Below, one piece after another: positions 34,921-43,731 of a stretch of 58,498 bases of DNA (the first letter of the stretch is position 1; each line of letters opens with the position of its first letter). The stretch is from Nostoc sp. JL34 (GTDB taxonomy: Bacteria > Cyanobacteriota > Cyanobacteriia > Cyanobacteriales > Nostocaceae). Location of the stretch: positions 1 to 58,498 of the forward strand of contig NZ_JABXKQ010000054.1 of the NCBI RefSeq assembly GCF_017114945.1, in the 5' to 3' direction. The position numbers and the translations under genes were made by a program. The notes below the pieces were generated by a model that was not told the DNA's origin, did not search any database, and saw only the letters and a program-made list of their open reading frames with translations.

Positions 34921-36558
34921 TCAATAATCGAAGCCTTCGCCAGGGCCAGGGCCGACACCAGCTGGCGCTTTCGCCTGCTTGTCAGGTTTTTCTACCACAA
35001 CACCCTCAGTGGTCAGCACCATACCACCAATAGATGCAGCATTCTGCAAAGCACTACGAGTCACCTTCGCTGGATCGACAATGCCCGCCTCGAACATATT
35101 CACAAATTTATTAGCAACGGCATCGTATCCCTCATCAAAGGGCAGTTCACGGACGCGCTCCACAATCACCGCACCATTAGCACCAGCATTATCAGCAATG
35201 CGACGTAGTGGAGCATAAAGGGCGCGAGCCACAATCATAGTGCCCGTCAACTCTTCATCCTTCATTTGGCTCTTTGCCCATTCCTCAAGCTGGGGAGCAA
35301 TGTGTGCTATTGTTGTACCGCCACCGGGCACAATTCCTTCTTCAACTGCGGCTTTGGTGGCATTAATTGCATCTTCTAGACGTAGCTTGCGGTCTTTGAG
35401 TTCAGTTTCGGTGGCAGCACCGACCTTAATCACCGCGACACCACCTGCCAGTTTCGCCAGCCGTTGTTGCAGTTTTTCCTTATCGTAGGAGGATTCAACT
35501 TCTTGGATTTGGCGACGAATTTGTTCGATGCGAGCTTTGACAGCTTCTTCGTTGCCTTCTGCCACGATGGTTGTGTCGTCTTTGGTAACGATCGCTCGCC
35601 GGGCTTTACCAAGCATTTCTAACCTGACATTTTCTAGCTTCAAGCCCGTATCTTCGCTAATCACCTGACCACCTGTGAGCGCCGCGATGTCTTCCAGCAT
35701 GGCTTTACGTTGAGCGCCAAAGCCGGGAGCCTTCACCGCCGCGACTCGCAGCACACCGCGCAAATGGTTTACAACTAAAGTTGCCAAGGCTTCTTTTTCA
35801 ATGTCATCCGCAATGATTAGTAGGGGTTTGCCTGTCCGAGCAATTTGCTCCAGAATCGGCACTAAATCTTGAACCATTGTAATCTTGCGATCGGTGATTA
35901 AAATGTGGGGTTCTTCCAGCACTGCCTCCATTCGCTCTGGATCAGTCACAAAGTAAGGCGAAACGTACCCTCTATCAAAGCGCATTCCTTCAGTGACTTC
36001 CAGTTCGGTCGTTGTGGATCTGCCTTCTTCTAGAGAGATTACACCTTCTTTGCCCACTCTTTCCATCGCCTCAGCCACAATCCGACCCACTTCGGGGTCA
36101 TTACCCGCTGAAATGGTTGCAACCTGCTCAATGTCCCTAGAATCTTTAATTGGACGGGCGTGTTCTTTAATTTTTTCGATGACGAATTCTGTAGCTTTAT
36201 CAATCCCCCGTTTCACCGTCAGGGGATCGGCACCAGCCGTAACGTTGCGTAGCCCTTCTTTAAGCATCGCGTGAGCCAGCACAATTGCAGTGGTGGTTCC
36301 GTCACCCGCGACATCGTTTGTCTTGGAGGCTGCTTGACGTAGCAAGGAAATCCCGGTATTCTCAGCGGGATCTTCTAGTTCAATTTCTTTGGCAATAGTT
36401 ACTCCATCATTGACGATTTGAGGAGCGCCAAATTTTTTCTCCAAAACTATATTCCGCCCTTTGGGACCGAGGGTGACAGCGACGGCTTCGGTCAGAGCGT
36501 CAAAGCCTTTTTCCAATGTCCAACGGGCCGTGTCCTTGTACAGAATTGTCTTTACCAT
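34921..36558 (-). CDS. groEL: Chaperonin GroEL
   Basis: 545 residues from the ATG at 36558 ([20 protein letters not shown]). Typical features: [35 protein letters not shown] (ATPase Asp), [14 protein letters not shown] and the intermediate/apical domain sequence. The C-terminus ends [12 protein letters not shown] instead of GGM repeats, as in some cyanobacterial second GroELs. It follows groES, which is broken here (stop and insertion), so if expressed it must rely on GroES from elsewhere. The two genes are 152 nt apart by annotated ends. No CIRCE element was seen upstream of groES. Confidence 0.95.
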   Translation of the reverse strand: MVKTILYKDTARWTLEKGFDALTEAVAVTLGPKGRNIVLEKKFGAPQIVNDGVTIAKEIELEDPAENTGISLLRQAASKTNDVAGDGTTTAIVLAHAMLKEGLRNVTAGADPLTVKRGIDKATEFVIEKIKEHARPIKDSRDIEQVATISAGNDPEVGRIVAEAMERVGKEGVISLEEGRSTTTELEVTEGMRFDRGYVSPYFVTDPERMEAVLEEPHILITDRKITMVQDLVPILEQIARTGKPLLIIADDIEKEALATLVVNHLRGVLRVAAVKAPGFGAQRKAMLEDIAALTGGQVISEDTGLKLENVRLEMLGKARRAIVTKDDTTIVAEGNEEAVKARIEQIRRQIQEVESSYDKEKLQQRLAKLAGGVAVIKVGAATETELKDRKLRLEDAINATKAAVEEGIVPGGGTTIAHIAPQLEEWAKSQMKDEELTGTMIVARALYAPLRRIADNAGANGAVIVERVRELPFDEGYDAVANKFVNMFEAGIVDPAKVTRSALQNAASIGGMVLTTEGVVVEKPDKQAKAPAGVGPGPGEGFDY

Positions 36559-36710
36559 AGAAATATTGTCCTTGTTAATTTTAATTAGGATGTTTTCAGT
36601 AGTGCTGAATAGAGACGCGATAAATCGCGTCTGTACAAGAGTTAGGAGTTTTATCTCCCCCTGCTCCCCCTGCTCTCTTTTCCCCAATATTCAGTCCCTT
36701 TGAAAGCTGC

Positions 36711-37043
36711 TTACTCCACGATCGCCAGGACATCTTTTTCAGACAACAACACGTATTCTTCGCTACCGAGTTTAATGTCGGTTCCGGCATATCTGGAATA
36801 GAGAACTCATTCGCCAATTTTCACTTCCATTGGCTGACGAGATCCATCCTCATTACGCTTCCCCGGGCCGACTTGCACCACTTCTCCAATCTGTGGCTTT
36901 TCTTTGGCGGTGTCGGGCAATAAAATTCCCCCAGCAGTTTTTTCTTCCGCTTGCGCGACCTTAATAAAGATGCGTAGGCGTAGCCCGTCGCAGACATCGC
37001 CCAATGGTTTTACTGTCGAAATACTCAGCGATACGGCTGCCAT
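36711..37043 (-). pseudogene. groES: Co-chaperonin groES with 7-codon insertion and premature stop
   Basis: The frame starts [16 protein letters not shown] with AGGAGA upstream. It then has seven extra codons (VCDGLRL) before RIFIKV, the usual continuation. The insert is exactly 21 nt (36975-36995) placed within a HIP1 octamer (GCG | ATCGC on the plus strand). At 36807-36809 a TGA replaces a codon normally Lys or Arg ([17 protein letters not shown]), and the frame then continues intact to the natural end [10 protein letters not shown] at 36711. CGA to TGA is a one-base change. The stop removes the final third, including one side of the beta-barrel, so the product is probably non-functional. 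The mobile-loop region ([19 protein letters not shown]) is preserved. Confidence 0.88.
36975..36995. repeat. 21-nt small repeat inserted in a HIP1 octamer within groES
   Basis: The plus strand reads GCG, then 21 nt beginning TAGGCGTAGCCCG and ending CAGAC, then ATCGC. Removing the 21 nt restores GCGATCGC and the normal groES protein. The same core with two base differences interrupts a HIP1 site at 51209-51229. Confidence 0.8.
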
Positions 37044-37203
37044 AGGCTATTCTCCTGTTGAGAAGGCAGGAGGCACTAGGTACATTAGTGAGTGGGCTTT
37101 AAACCCACAACTAAAGTTTTTGTCATCTTTCTTCTGTACCCCGCAGTATGTCTCCTACCTTTTTTGTCAAAAATACTGCTCAGTGCTTATTACCTTAACC
37201 AAA

Positions 37204-37231
37204 AAATCTAAGGACTTTCTGAGGAAATCAT
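37204..37231 (-). promoter_or_regulatory. Direct-repeat regulatory motif, copy 2 (upstream of groESL)
   Basis: AAATCTAAGGACTTTCTGAG then GAAATCAT on the plus strand, 161 nt upstream of the groES ATG. Nearly identical to copy 1 over 25 bp. The rest of the 37044-37552 gap shows no gene. Confidence 0.7.
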
Positions 37232-37552
37232 GGAAGTTGCAAAACAGTTGTATGGCAAAAACCGGGCGTGCAAGAATTTCTGTTGAGGTTCAGCTTAATT
37301 GAGTACGATGGTGGAATGTACTGATAGTTGCAGATATCGGCTGAGTTGCAAAGCACTGCAAATGTGATTGGTTGTGAGATTTAGCTCACAGGCTAAAGGG
37401 TGCGGCTACTATTAACCGAACTGTATTGAAATAAAACCTCATTGGAGCGGACTGAAGAGAGTCGTCAGTACTAAGTTCAAGGTTATTAGCATCTGCTCAA
37501 TTCAACCGTTAAACACTGAGGTTGTTTAATGTTCTCAAAGAGGATTTAAATC

Positions 37553-38002
37553 ATGTCAGTAATCAGTATTTCTAAGTTCGAGCGCTTCTTCCGCACTGTG
37601 GCAGGTCTAGACGTGGACAAGAACGACCTTAAGCGTTACAGCGACTTCGTCAATCATAAAACCTACGATCTTCTCCTTCGTGGCCAGGCTACGGCGAAGG
37701 CGAACGGGCGCGACATCATCGAACCTTTTGATGTACCTATTACAAAGGGACTGGAGGAGAGAATTCACAACTTCAAGGAGATCAACGAGGAGATTGAGCT
37801 AAAGCCCATACTGGATTACATGACGACGCGACCACTGCTCGACCTGGACTACAGTAAAGAGACCGAGGCACGGCTTCCAGACATCGTGGGTGGACTTAGT
37901 GTGGCACTTGCCCGCACCTTCAAGATCATCGATCCTGCTCTCAAGAACCCCCAGACGATGCAGTGGGAGCGTGCCTTCAGCATTTTTGACTTGCTGCTGT
38001 AG
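37553..38002 (+). CDS. DUF1931-family histone-fold protein
   Basis: 149 residues. Sequence features (FERFFRTVAGLDVDKNDLKR, YSDFVNHKTYDLLLRGQATA, DIIEPFDVPITKGLEERIHN and a second helical half, SVALARTFKIIDPAL) match the DUF1931 family, whose structures from thermophiles show a histone-like fold. It could bind or compact DNA, or serve another purpose; function is not established. It is on the plus strand, divergent from groESL, and GC-rich compared with the flanks. A TnpB element begins within a few bases of its stop codon. Confidence 0.8.
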   Translation: MSVISISKFERFFRTVAGLDVDKNDLKRYSDFVNHKTYDLLLRGQATAKANGRDIIEPFDVPITKGLEERIHNFKEINEEIELKPILDYMTTRPLLDLDYSKETEARLPDIVGGLSVALARTFKIIDPALKNPQTMQWERAFSIFDLLL

Positions 38003-38180
38003 ACTCATTGACATACTCCCCACCCTTCAAGGGTGGGGATTCTAGGCTCAAACAGCGATAGCAGGCTCCCGCCCGACTGACATCACCTAACCCAACAGTC
38101 GATGCCCCGACTGCACAAATTACCTGAGATGCGTTTTTATCCCTCCCGTTTACTGACTGACAGGACGGACAGCGCCACTC
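37977..38180 (-). ncRNA. Candidate omega (guide) RNA at the tnpB 3' end
   Basis: By analogy with studied TnpB systems, a guide RNA would run from inside the tnpB 3' region through the right-end hairpin (38018-38038), with the guide copied from the flank just beyond it (about 37990-38010). Here that flank is the end of the DUF1931 gene. No transcript evidence is available; the borders are approximate. Confidence 0.35.
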
Positions 38181-39230
38181 TCTAGTAGACAAATCAAGAC
38201 TTTCTAAAACATGGCCGCAGCAAGAACAAGTCTTAGTGCTGGGATACCATTGGTCGATGAAAACAACCCTCTTTTTCTTCTTTTTGGCAACCCATTCTAG
38301 TATTTGTAGAAACTCTCCAAACGCCAAATCAGAGATTTTTCTCACCCAAAGACGCTGCATTCCTTTCAGGTTTAGTGTTTCAAAACATAATACATCAAAT
38401 TTATCAGTCAAATGATGTGCCAACTTCCAAAACCAATCATGCCGACGATGAGAAATATCCTCGTATCGACGTACTAAATTCTTTCTAGCTCGTTCACGAT
38501 TAGATGAGCCTTTCAACTTTTGGGAATGCTGTCTGCTGGCTATTTTGATGGCGTTGAGTGACTGCTTGAAAAATTGGGGTGATTCAATTTTAGTCCCGTC
38601 TGAACAAGTGAGGGAGTTGCCGTCTTGGCGGTTTCCGTCGATGGCAAACTCCCGAACCCAAAGGGTGAGGAATGTTTTCAATCCAAAATCAAAGCCAGCG
38701 ATTTTACCCGTCTTAACTTCAACTTCTGGTTTGTTCCCCTCATCAACTACCACAACCATAAACAACTCACCCAACGGTGTGCGTTTAATGGTTAGGGTTT
38801 TGACTGTTCCCTCAATCTCTCTAGACTTCCAAAATTGATATACTCGATTCCCAATTTTTACTCTGTTGCCATTTAAAAACTTATAGCCAGCTTGTTTGAG
38901 GGTGAATGATTTGTATTTTTTAACTTTCTTAAATCCCGGTGTTCTAACTCCTTTCTTATTATGTTTAAAAAACAATTGATAGGCTTTATCAATGCGTTGA
39001 CAAATATCTTGTACTGCTTGAGAACCTACTGTTTGCCAGAATGGGTTACGCTTTCTTAATTTAGCAATATGAGACTGAAGTTTTACACTCCTCAAATGCT
39101 TGCCCCACATTCTGTAGTAGCGTTTGTGTACGGCAATACAATGATTGTAGATTACCCCGGCAGCATTTATCATGCGTTTGAGGTGTCTATTTCTTTTGTG
39201 TTGATATAGCTTAAACTTCAGTGTTTTCAT
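37977..39230 (-). CDS. tnpB: TnpB, IS605-family RNA-guided nuclease
   Basis: 417 residues from the ATG at 39230. RuvC residues are D181 (AGFDFGLK), E284 (CFETLNLKG) and D364 (GRDKNAS). Zinc-finger cysteines C335/C338 and C354/C357 (CSCCG, CPSC) are present. N-terminal HTH region MKTLKFKLYQHKRNRHLKRM. All catalytic positions are intact. No TnpA is present, so it moves in trans or not at all. The last codons read through the element's right end into the neighbouring DUF1931 gene. Known TnpBs use an RNA made from the 3' part of their own gene and right end. Confidence 0.92.
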   Translation of the reverse strand: MKTLKFKLYQHKRNRHLKRMINAAGVIYNHCIAVHKRYYRMWGKHLRSVKLQSHIAKLRKRNPFWQTVGSQAVQDICQRIDKAYQLFFKHNKKGVRTPGFKKVKKYKSFTLKQAGYKFLNGNRVKIGNRVYQFWKSREIEGTVKTLTIKRTPLGELFMVVVVDEGNKPEVEVKTGKIAGFDFGLKTFLTLWVREFAIDGNRQDGNSLTCSDGTKIESPQFFKQSLNAIKIASRQHSQKLKGSSNRERARKNLVRRYEDISHRRHDWFWKLAHHLTDKFDVLCFETLNLKGMQRLWVRKISDLAFGEFLQILEWVAKKKKKRVVFIDQWYPSTKTCSCCGHVLESLDLSTREWRCPSCQSVNGRDKNASQVICAVGASTVGLGDVSRAGACYRCLSLESPPLKGGEYVNESTAASQKC

Positions 39231-39310
39231 ATTAATACAGGACTTACGCAACTGGCACAATGCGATCGCTAGTAAATAGTACTTTAGTACTATAAAGATG
39301 CACATGAAAT
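38004..39310 (-). mobile_element. IS605-type tnpB-only element
   Basis: The right end carries a strong hairpin (CCCCACCC 38018-38025 with GGGTGGGG 38031-38038). The left end carries a palindrome (ATAGTACT 39276-39283 with AGTACTAT 39286-39293). Both are the imperfect-palindrome ends expected of IS200/IS605 elements. Exact borders are not certain (about 38004-38012 and 39294-39320). Confidence 0.65.
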
Positions 39311-39394
39311 GAACTAGAGTACAAATGTAAACTGTTCCTTTTCACACCAAACTTTTCTTTTGGGCTGCTGCTCAAGCTACTGTAACGAATACTT

Positions 39395-39600
39395 TTGAAT
39401 ATGAAGTTTACTAAATTACATTATTGCCAGTATCTACTTAGTAGCCAAATTAATTATACCATTACCAATTTGGCAGAGCATTTAGAGAGTATTAGCCATG
39501 ATAAAATTAACTATTATTTGAAAACAGAAAAGTTAACGCCTCGTTTACTATGGGATAACGTGAAAGATGTAGTTGAGCCTGATGACAATGGTTACATAAT
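39395..39600 (+). pseudogene. N-terminal relic of a transposase, cut by an IS
   Basis: MNMKFTKLHYCQYLLSSQIN, then YTITNLAEHLESISHDKINY and LTPRLLWDNVKDVVEPDDNG, then broken at 39600 by the terminal repeat of the next element. This is the usual N-terminus of a large cyanobacterial DDE transposase group (IS701-like by general look). The catalytic part is absent. Confidence 0.6.
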
Positions 39601-40174
39601 ATTAGGACTAGCCCTTTCAAGGTGTGTTAATGTTCTGTGCTTTCTGGGCTAAAATCTTAGCAGTTGAGACATGGGGCTTGTTCTTAAGATAAGTTCGTTT
39701 TGGTTGAGCAATCTTTGGCCCTCTTGGGTGGCGGCGAAAAGCTCTCAACTTGGCAAGACCTGCCAGATGTTTGAGAATTTGCGATAATTCCATGAAGGTT
39801 ATGTTGTGGAAAATACCCCATTCTTCAGGGGGAATCGCAATCATCATCCCCCGATAAGTACCCCTGATTTCGTCAGCTAAGTAGTAGTTGGAAACTTCCG
39901 TTTCAATCCTGAGTGCAGCCTTAACCACAGACAGCACATTATAGGCGACTAAAGCGATACAGAAGGTAAATAAAGCTGCCTTTGGGTAGCCTAATGTATT
40001 AATCTCGCAGCAGAGGTTTTCTGTTAGGACTTGAAACAAAGTTTCGAGTTTCCAACGTTTGCGATAGAGTTGGGCTATCAAAAGCGCATCTATAACCTCA
40101 GACGATAAATTAGTGATACCAGTTCTCTATGAAGATGCACTAAATTAGTAGAAGCAGAAACAGGGTATAGGGGT

Positions 40175-40672
40175 ATGGGAAATAGCTTCCAAGTTGAAGT
40201 ATCCGAGAGTCAAGAAGAACTACAACACCGATTACGCCATGCAGTAACAGCAACAAGTAAAGAAAGACTACAGATGCTTTACTGGATTAAGGTAGGTGCG
40301 ATCGCAACCAGACAGGAACTTTCACAACGCTTGGGAAGAGATGAATCAACAGTGTATCGCTGGCTGCAACGGTATAAACAAAGGGGGATGAATGCATTGC
40401 TGGAAGTCAAAACACCCAAAGGATTGTCTGCCTTAATTCCAGAAACGGTGATGAACCAACTTACAGAACGTCTTCGCCAACCTGAAGGATTCAAGAGTTA
40501 TAGTCAAATCCAAGAGTGGCTGAGGCAGGAGTACCAGATTGTGGCTGCGTACAAAACTGTACACAAAATTGTACGCTACAAGCTAAATGCTAAATTGAAA
40601 GTACCTCGTCCGCGCAGTGCCAAAGCAAAACCAGAAGTCCAAGAAGCCTTTAAAAAAAACTGCCAGAAATAA
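40175..40672 (+). CDS. IS630 transposase, N-terminal part
   Basis: 165 residues with the HTH region (ATRQELSQRLGRDESTVYRW, LQRYKQRGM). It runs into an eight-A run (FKKNCQK-stop). A -1 slip on the A-run (about 40650-40660) gives KKLPEIIQVLIRYLGTG and joins the catalytic part. Frameshifting on A-runs is well known in IS elements, so this may be programmed. Confidence 0.75.
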   Translation: MGNSFQVEVSESQEELQHRLRHAVTATSKERLQMLYWIKVGAIATRQELSQRLGRDESTVYRWLQRYKQRGMNALLEVKTPKGLSALIPETVMNQLTERLRQPEGFKSYSQIQEWLRQEYQIVAAYKTVHKIVRYKLNAKLKVPRPRSAKAKPEVQEAFKKNCQK

Positions 40673-40677
40673 TTCAA

Positions 40678-41250
40678 GTGTTGATACGCTATTTAGGGAC
40701 AGGTAAACAAGTACGGTACTGGTGTCAAGATGAGAGTCGCTTAGGGCTTAAAACTATAATCGGTCGCACAATTACCCTCAAAGGGGTTAAACCCGAAGGT
40801 ATTGTTGGATGGCAACGACAAAATTTTTACCTGTATGGTGTTGTTGAACCAATAACTGGAGATAGCTTTTTTTGGGAATTTTCTCATCTTGATGGTACTT
40901 GTTTTCAAGATTTCTTATCCCTTTTTTCCGCAGCATACCCTGATGCCCTGAATTTAATACAAATGGACAATGGGAGTTTTCATAAATCTTTGGACTTAAA
41001 ATGGCCTGATAATGTTATTCCAATTTTTCAGCCCCCCAATAGTCCAGAGCTTAATCCCATTGAGCGTTTATGGGAACACATCAAGTACGAATTGTCTTGG
41101 CAACATTGCACCCACTTAGATCAATTAAGACACAAGCTCAAACAGGTTCTTGATTCTATTTCCACCGAAGCGATGCCTACGGCGGTAAACTACGCATCGA
41201 TTTGTGGATGGGATTACATTATCTCCGCTTTATTAAGTGCAACTTCATAG
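40678..41250 (+). CDS. IS630 transposase, C-terminal DDE part
   Basis: 190 residues. Catalytic motifs: WCQDESRLGLK, IQMDNGSFHKS and PPNSPELNPIERLWEHIKYE. The C-terminus STEAMPTAVNYASICGWDYI is encoded by a small repeat with a 21-nt core in a HIP1-like site (41170-41200). Readable as the -1 frame continuation of 40175-40672. Confidence 0.8.
   Translation: MLIRYLGTGKQVRYWCQDESRLGLKTIIGRTITLKGVKPEGIVGWQRQNFYLYGVVEPITGDSFFWEFSHLDGTCFQDFLSLFSAAYPDALNLIQMDNGSFHKSLDLKWPDNVIPIFQPPNSPELNPIERLWEHIKYELSWQHCTHLDQLRHKLKQVLDSISTEAMPTAVNYASICGWDYIISALLSATS
41170..41200. repeat. 21-nt small repeat in a HIP1-like site in IS630
   Basis: GCGAT, a 21-nt core (41175-41195, GCCTACGGCGGTAAACTACG...), then ATCGA. 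It shares GCCTACGGCGG with the core at 43738-43758. The transposase frame stays open through it. Confidence 0.55.
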
Positions 41251-42214
41251 AGAATTGGTATGAGAATAAAAATTTCCCTGTCACCGTCACGATTAGGCTG
41301 CTCTAAACAAACTTTTACACGACGTGCCTTTAACAGTTGACCATCATCGGCGCTCAAAATGATGTTTTGCTCAAATACAGCACCACTATCGCTTTGACCC
41401 ACTAACCGGAAATCATCAGTCGCCTGCCAAGGCATACTTTGATGCTGTCGGATAATAAAGTAGCCTTTTTCAGCAGCAATACCAAATAAGAACTTGAGTG
41501 TACAAAAATTCCGGTCTGCCAGCCAAACATCGTCTTCTTCAACAGTAGGTAGCACTTCATCAAATAAAGAACGTTCTTGGGCATGACCGTCTTCGCAAGG
41601 AAATACATCTACTGCCAGCATCAAGCTTGGGTCTAGTACAACCAAAGATTACCCTGGTAATGGAGCGCTATTGATTTGGCGCAGTTCTTTTAAACGATGT
41701 TCACTAGCTGCGATCGCATTACCATCAATAATTTTTACTCGATAACCTGGTAGCAAATCAGGCATTGTTGCATTAAGGTGTCGAATCGTCGCTTCCATTT
41801 GACCAGCAACCTCTCTGACTAACTCCCCACTGGTACTCGGTTCAATGCCATTGATTTTATTGTAGACCGAGGTAACTGAAACACCTATTTTTTCAACTGA
41901 TGCTTGGTGTGCTGCGTGTACTGATGGGTGAACTCCGCAGACGACAAGGCTCATCAAATTGACGACTGTGGAGAATAATAACTCGCGAGTATACTGGGTT
42001 TTTGCACTACGTTCAAACAGTTCATCCAGAATTTGGGGACATAACGCTTTTTCTAAAAGTCCACGAACCATTACGGAAACTGGACTTTCTTTTATAAATC
42101 GCTCAAACACCTGCCCTAGCAACATTTCTATTCTCCACCCAACAGAGTTTCACCTCTTTTGAGCAAACTACAAATCAAGCCATTACACAACACCTTGAAA
42201 GGGCTAGTCCTAAT

Positions 42215-42331
42215 ATATTTGACCCGATTAAGTACTTTGCTGCCCCAGAAAATCAAGACTTAAGAGTAGTCAAAGCCCTGCCAAAGCCAGTCTCCAAGCT
42301 TGATTTTTCGCCTTTTCCTGCACCCTCTTGA
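42215..42331 (+). pseudogene. C-terminal fragment of an unidentified protein, probably transposon debris
   Basis: Reads FDPIKYFAAPENQDLRVVKA then LPKPVSKLDFSPFPAPS and a stop, directly at the right edge of the IS4-like element. It may be the far side of the gene whose start is at 39395, or an unrelated remnant. Confidence 0.35.
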
Positions 42332-42411
42332 CAAATGTGCAATTACCTTAACCTCTCACTGATGCCCCTGCCTTCTCTAGTTGATCCCACTGTTGTGCAA
42401 CGCCAAATTTT

Positions 42412-43599
42412 TCACCTTCTCTGTCGTTTAACTGCATAACCGTAAGGCACAGGCCAATTAGGTTCTTCATCCAAGCTACAACGGGCATAAATCGACCAGT
42501 ATGGATTGCGGAGTAATTCTCGACCGATGAGAACCAAATCTGCACACCCACGAGTAATTATTTGGTCGGCATACTCAGCCTCATTTATCAGCCCCACAGC
42601 CCCTGTCATGATCCCAGCCTCTTCTCGGATTTTGGCAGCAAAAGGGACTTGATAGCCTTTCTCCACAGGAATTCTGGCATGGGGTACTAAACCTCCTGTT
42701 GAAACATCGATCAAATCAACGCCTAGAGTCTTTAGTTCACGGGACAATATGATTGATTGCTGGAGATCCCAACCTCCTTCTACCCAGTCGGTAGCGGAGA
42801 TGCGTACAAAAAGCGGCATCCCGTTGGGCAAAACATCTCGTACTCGCCTTACTACTTCCAGTAATAAACGCATTCGGTTCTCCAACGAACCGCCGTAACG
42901 ATCTGTTCGGCGATTACTGAGTGGTGAAAGAAAAGAATGCAATAAGTATCCATGTGCTGCGTGGATTTCAATCATTTGAAAACCTACTTGCAGGGCACGC
43001 TGCGCTGCTGTAACGAACGCGAAGGTCGCTTCTTGAATACCACGCTCATCGAGGGATATCGGTACAGGAGCGTTCTCTTGAAAAGGAATTGGGCTAGGTG
43101 CGACAGGCTGCCAACCTCCTTGTTCAGGTGTCAGTGGCGTACCGCCCAACCAAGGAACATTGCAACTTGCCTTCCTTCCAGCATGGGCTAATTGAATCCC
43201 TGTAACAGATCCCTGTTGGCGAAGGAAGCGCACAATGCGAGTTAGTGGCTCGATTTGCTTGTTGTCCCAAAGCCCAAGGTCGCCAAGTGTAATCCGTCCT
43301 TGGGGTGTTACGGCTGTCGCTTCAACCATAATCAGACCAGTTCCTCCCACAGCCCGACTCCCTAAGTGGACGAAGTGCCAATCGTTAGCAAATCCATTCT
43401 CTGCTGAGTATTGACACATTGGTGACATCGCCACGCGACTTGGCAAGGTGATATCTCGAATTATTAGTGGAGTAAACAAATCCACTTCGGGTATTTCCGA
43501 GTCGTGCAGACTCCTTGATTGACAGCCTTGATAACCTGGGGTTTTTAATTCGGTCTGGGCTGGAGATGATGACAAAGTTGTTATGTTCTGTGTAGTCAT
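42412..43599 (-). CDS. Old-yellow-enzyme type NADH:flavin oxidoreductase (YqjM-like)
   Basis: 395 residues. FMN TIM-barrel protein: LFTPLIIRDITLPSRVAMSP followed by MCQYSAENGFANDWH, the active-site pair in QMIEIHAAHGYLLHSFLSPL, SNRRTDRYGGSLENRMRLL, and the phosphate-binding VGLINEAEYADQII/LIGRELLRNPYW. Members reduce the C=C bond of electrophilic enals and enones, lipid-peroxidation products among them. An N-terminal extension of about 38 residues precedes the barrel. A direct-repeat motif and a TrkA-C relic lie upstream. Confidence 0.92.
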   Translation of the reverse strand: MTTQNITTLSSSPAQTELKTPGYQGCQSRSLHDSEIPEVDLFTPLIIRDITLPSRVAMSPMCQYSAENGFANDWHFVHLGSRAVGGTGLIMVEATAVTPQGRITLGDLGLWDNKQIEPLTRIVRFLRQQGSVTGIQLAHAGRKASCNVPWLGGTPLTPEQGGWQPVAPSPIPFQENAPVPISLDERGIQEATFAFVTAAQRALQVGFQMIEIHAAHGYLLHSFLSPLSNRRTDRYGGSLENRMRLLLEVVRRVRDVLPNGMPLFVRISATDWVEGGWDLQQSIILSRELKTLGVDLIDVSTGGLVPHARIPVEKGYQVPFAAKIREEAGIMTGAVGLINEAEYADQIITRGCADLVLIGRELLRNPYWSIYARCSLDEEPNWPVPYGYAVKRQRR

Positions 43600-43731
43600 G
43601 ATTTTACTTTTCGGTGCTTTATGAACTCACACTTAACGTTTGACTTTCAACTTTTTTTGGCAGACTGATAGGTGGAAACTGGTATTTATGAATCTTGACG
43701 ATCGTGTTCTCAAAGGAGTCTCTGCTGATTT

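Larger units (their letters stand above)
40117..41261 (+). mobile_element. IS630-family element nested in the IS4-like element
   Basis: Ends ATACCAGTTCTCTATGAAG at 40117 and CTTCATAGAGAATTGGTAT to 41261 are inverted copies over about 26 bp with two differences; TA occurs in both ends. It carries a transposase in two overlapping frames on the plus strand. Confidence 0.8.
39617..42125 (-). pseudogene. IS4-like transposase in three pieces
   Basis: N-terminal part 41649-42125 (MLLGQVFERFIKESPVSVMV ... VKIIDGNAIAASEHRLKELR) ends at a TAA at 41646-41648 where a Lys codon is expected (PLPG-stop-SLVVLDP). The frame continues as 41262-41645 (DVWLADRNFCTLKFLFGIAA). The IS630 follows, then the C-terminal part 39617-40116 (LYRKRWKLETLFQVLTENLC, the YREK-type region with Glu). 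Two independent lesions make it inactive. Confidence 0.8.
39601..42214 (-). mobile_element. IS4-like element, itself interrupted by IS630
   Basis: Inverted ends ATTAGGACTAGCCCTTTCAA... at 39601-39624 and their perfect complement at 42191-42214 (24 bp). Between them lies a minus-strand transposase broken by an IS630 copy (40117-41261) and a nonsense codon. Without the IS630 the element is about 1.5 kb. Confidence 0.75.

Noticed and set aside
42348..42551. 67-codon frame overlapping the end of the OYE gene
   Set aside because: Shadow frame; translation resembles nothing and overlaps conserved OYE residues.
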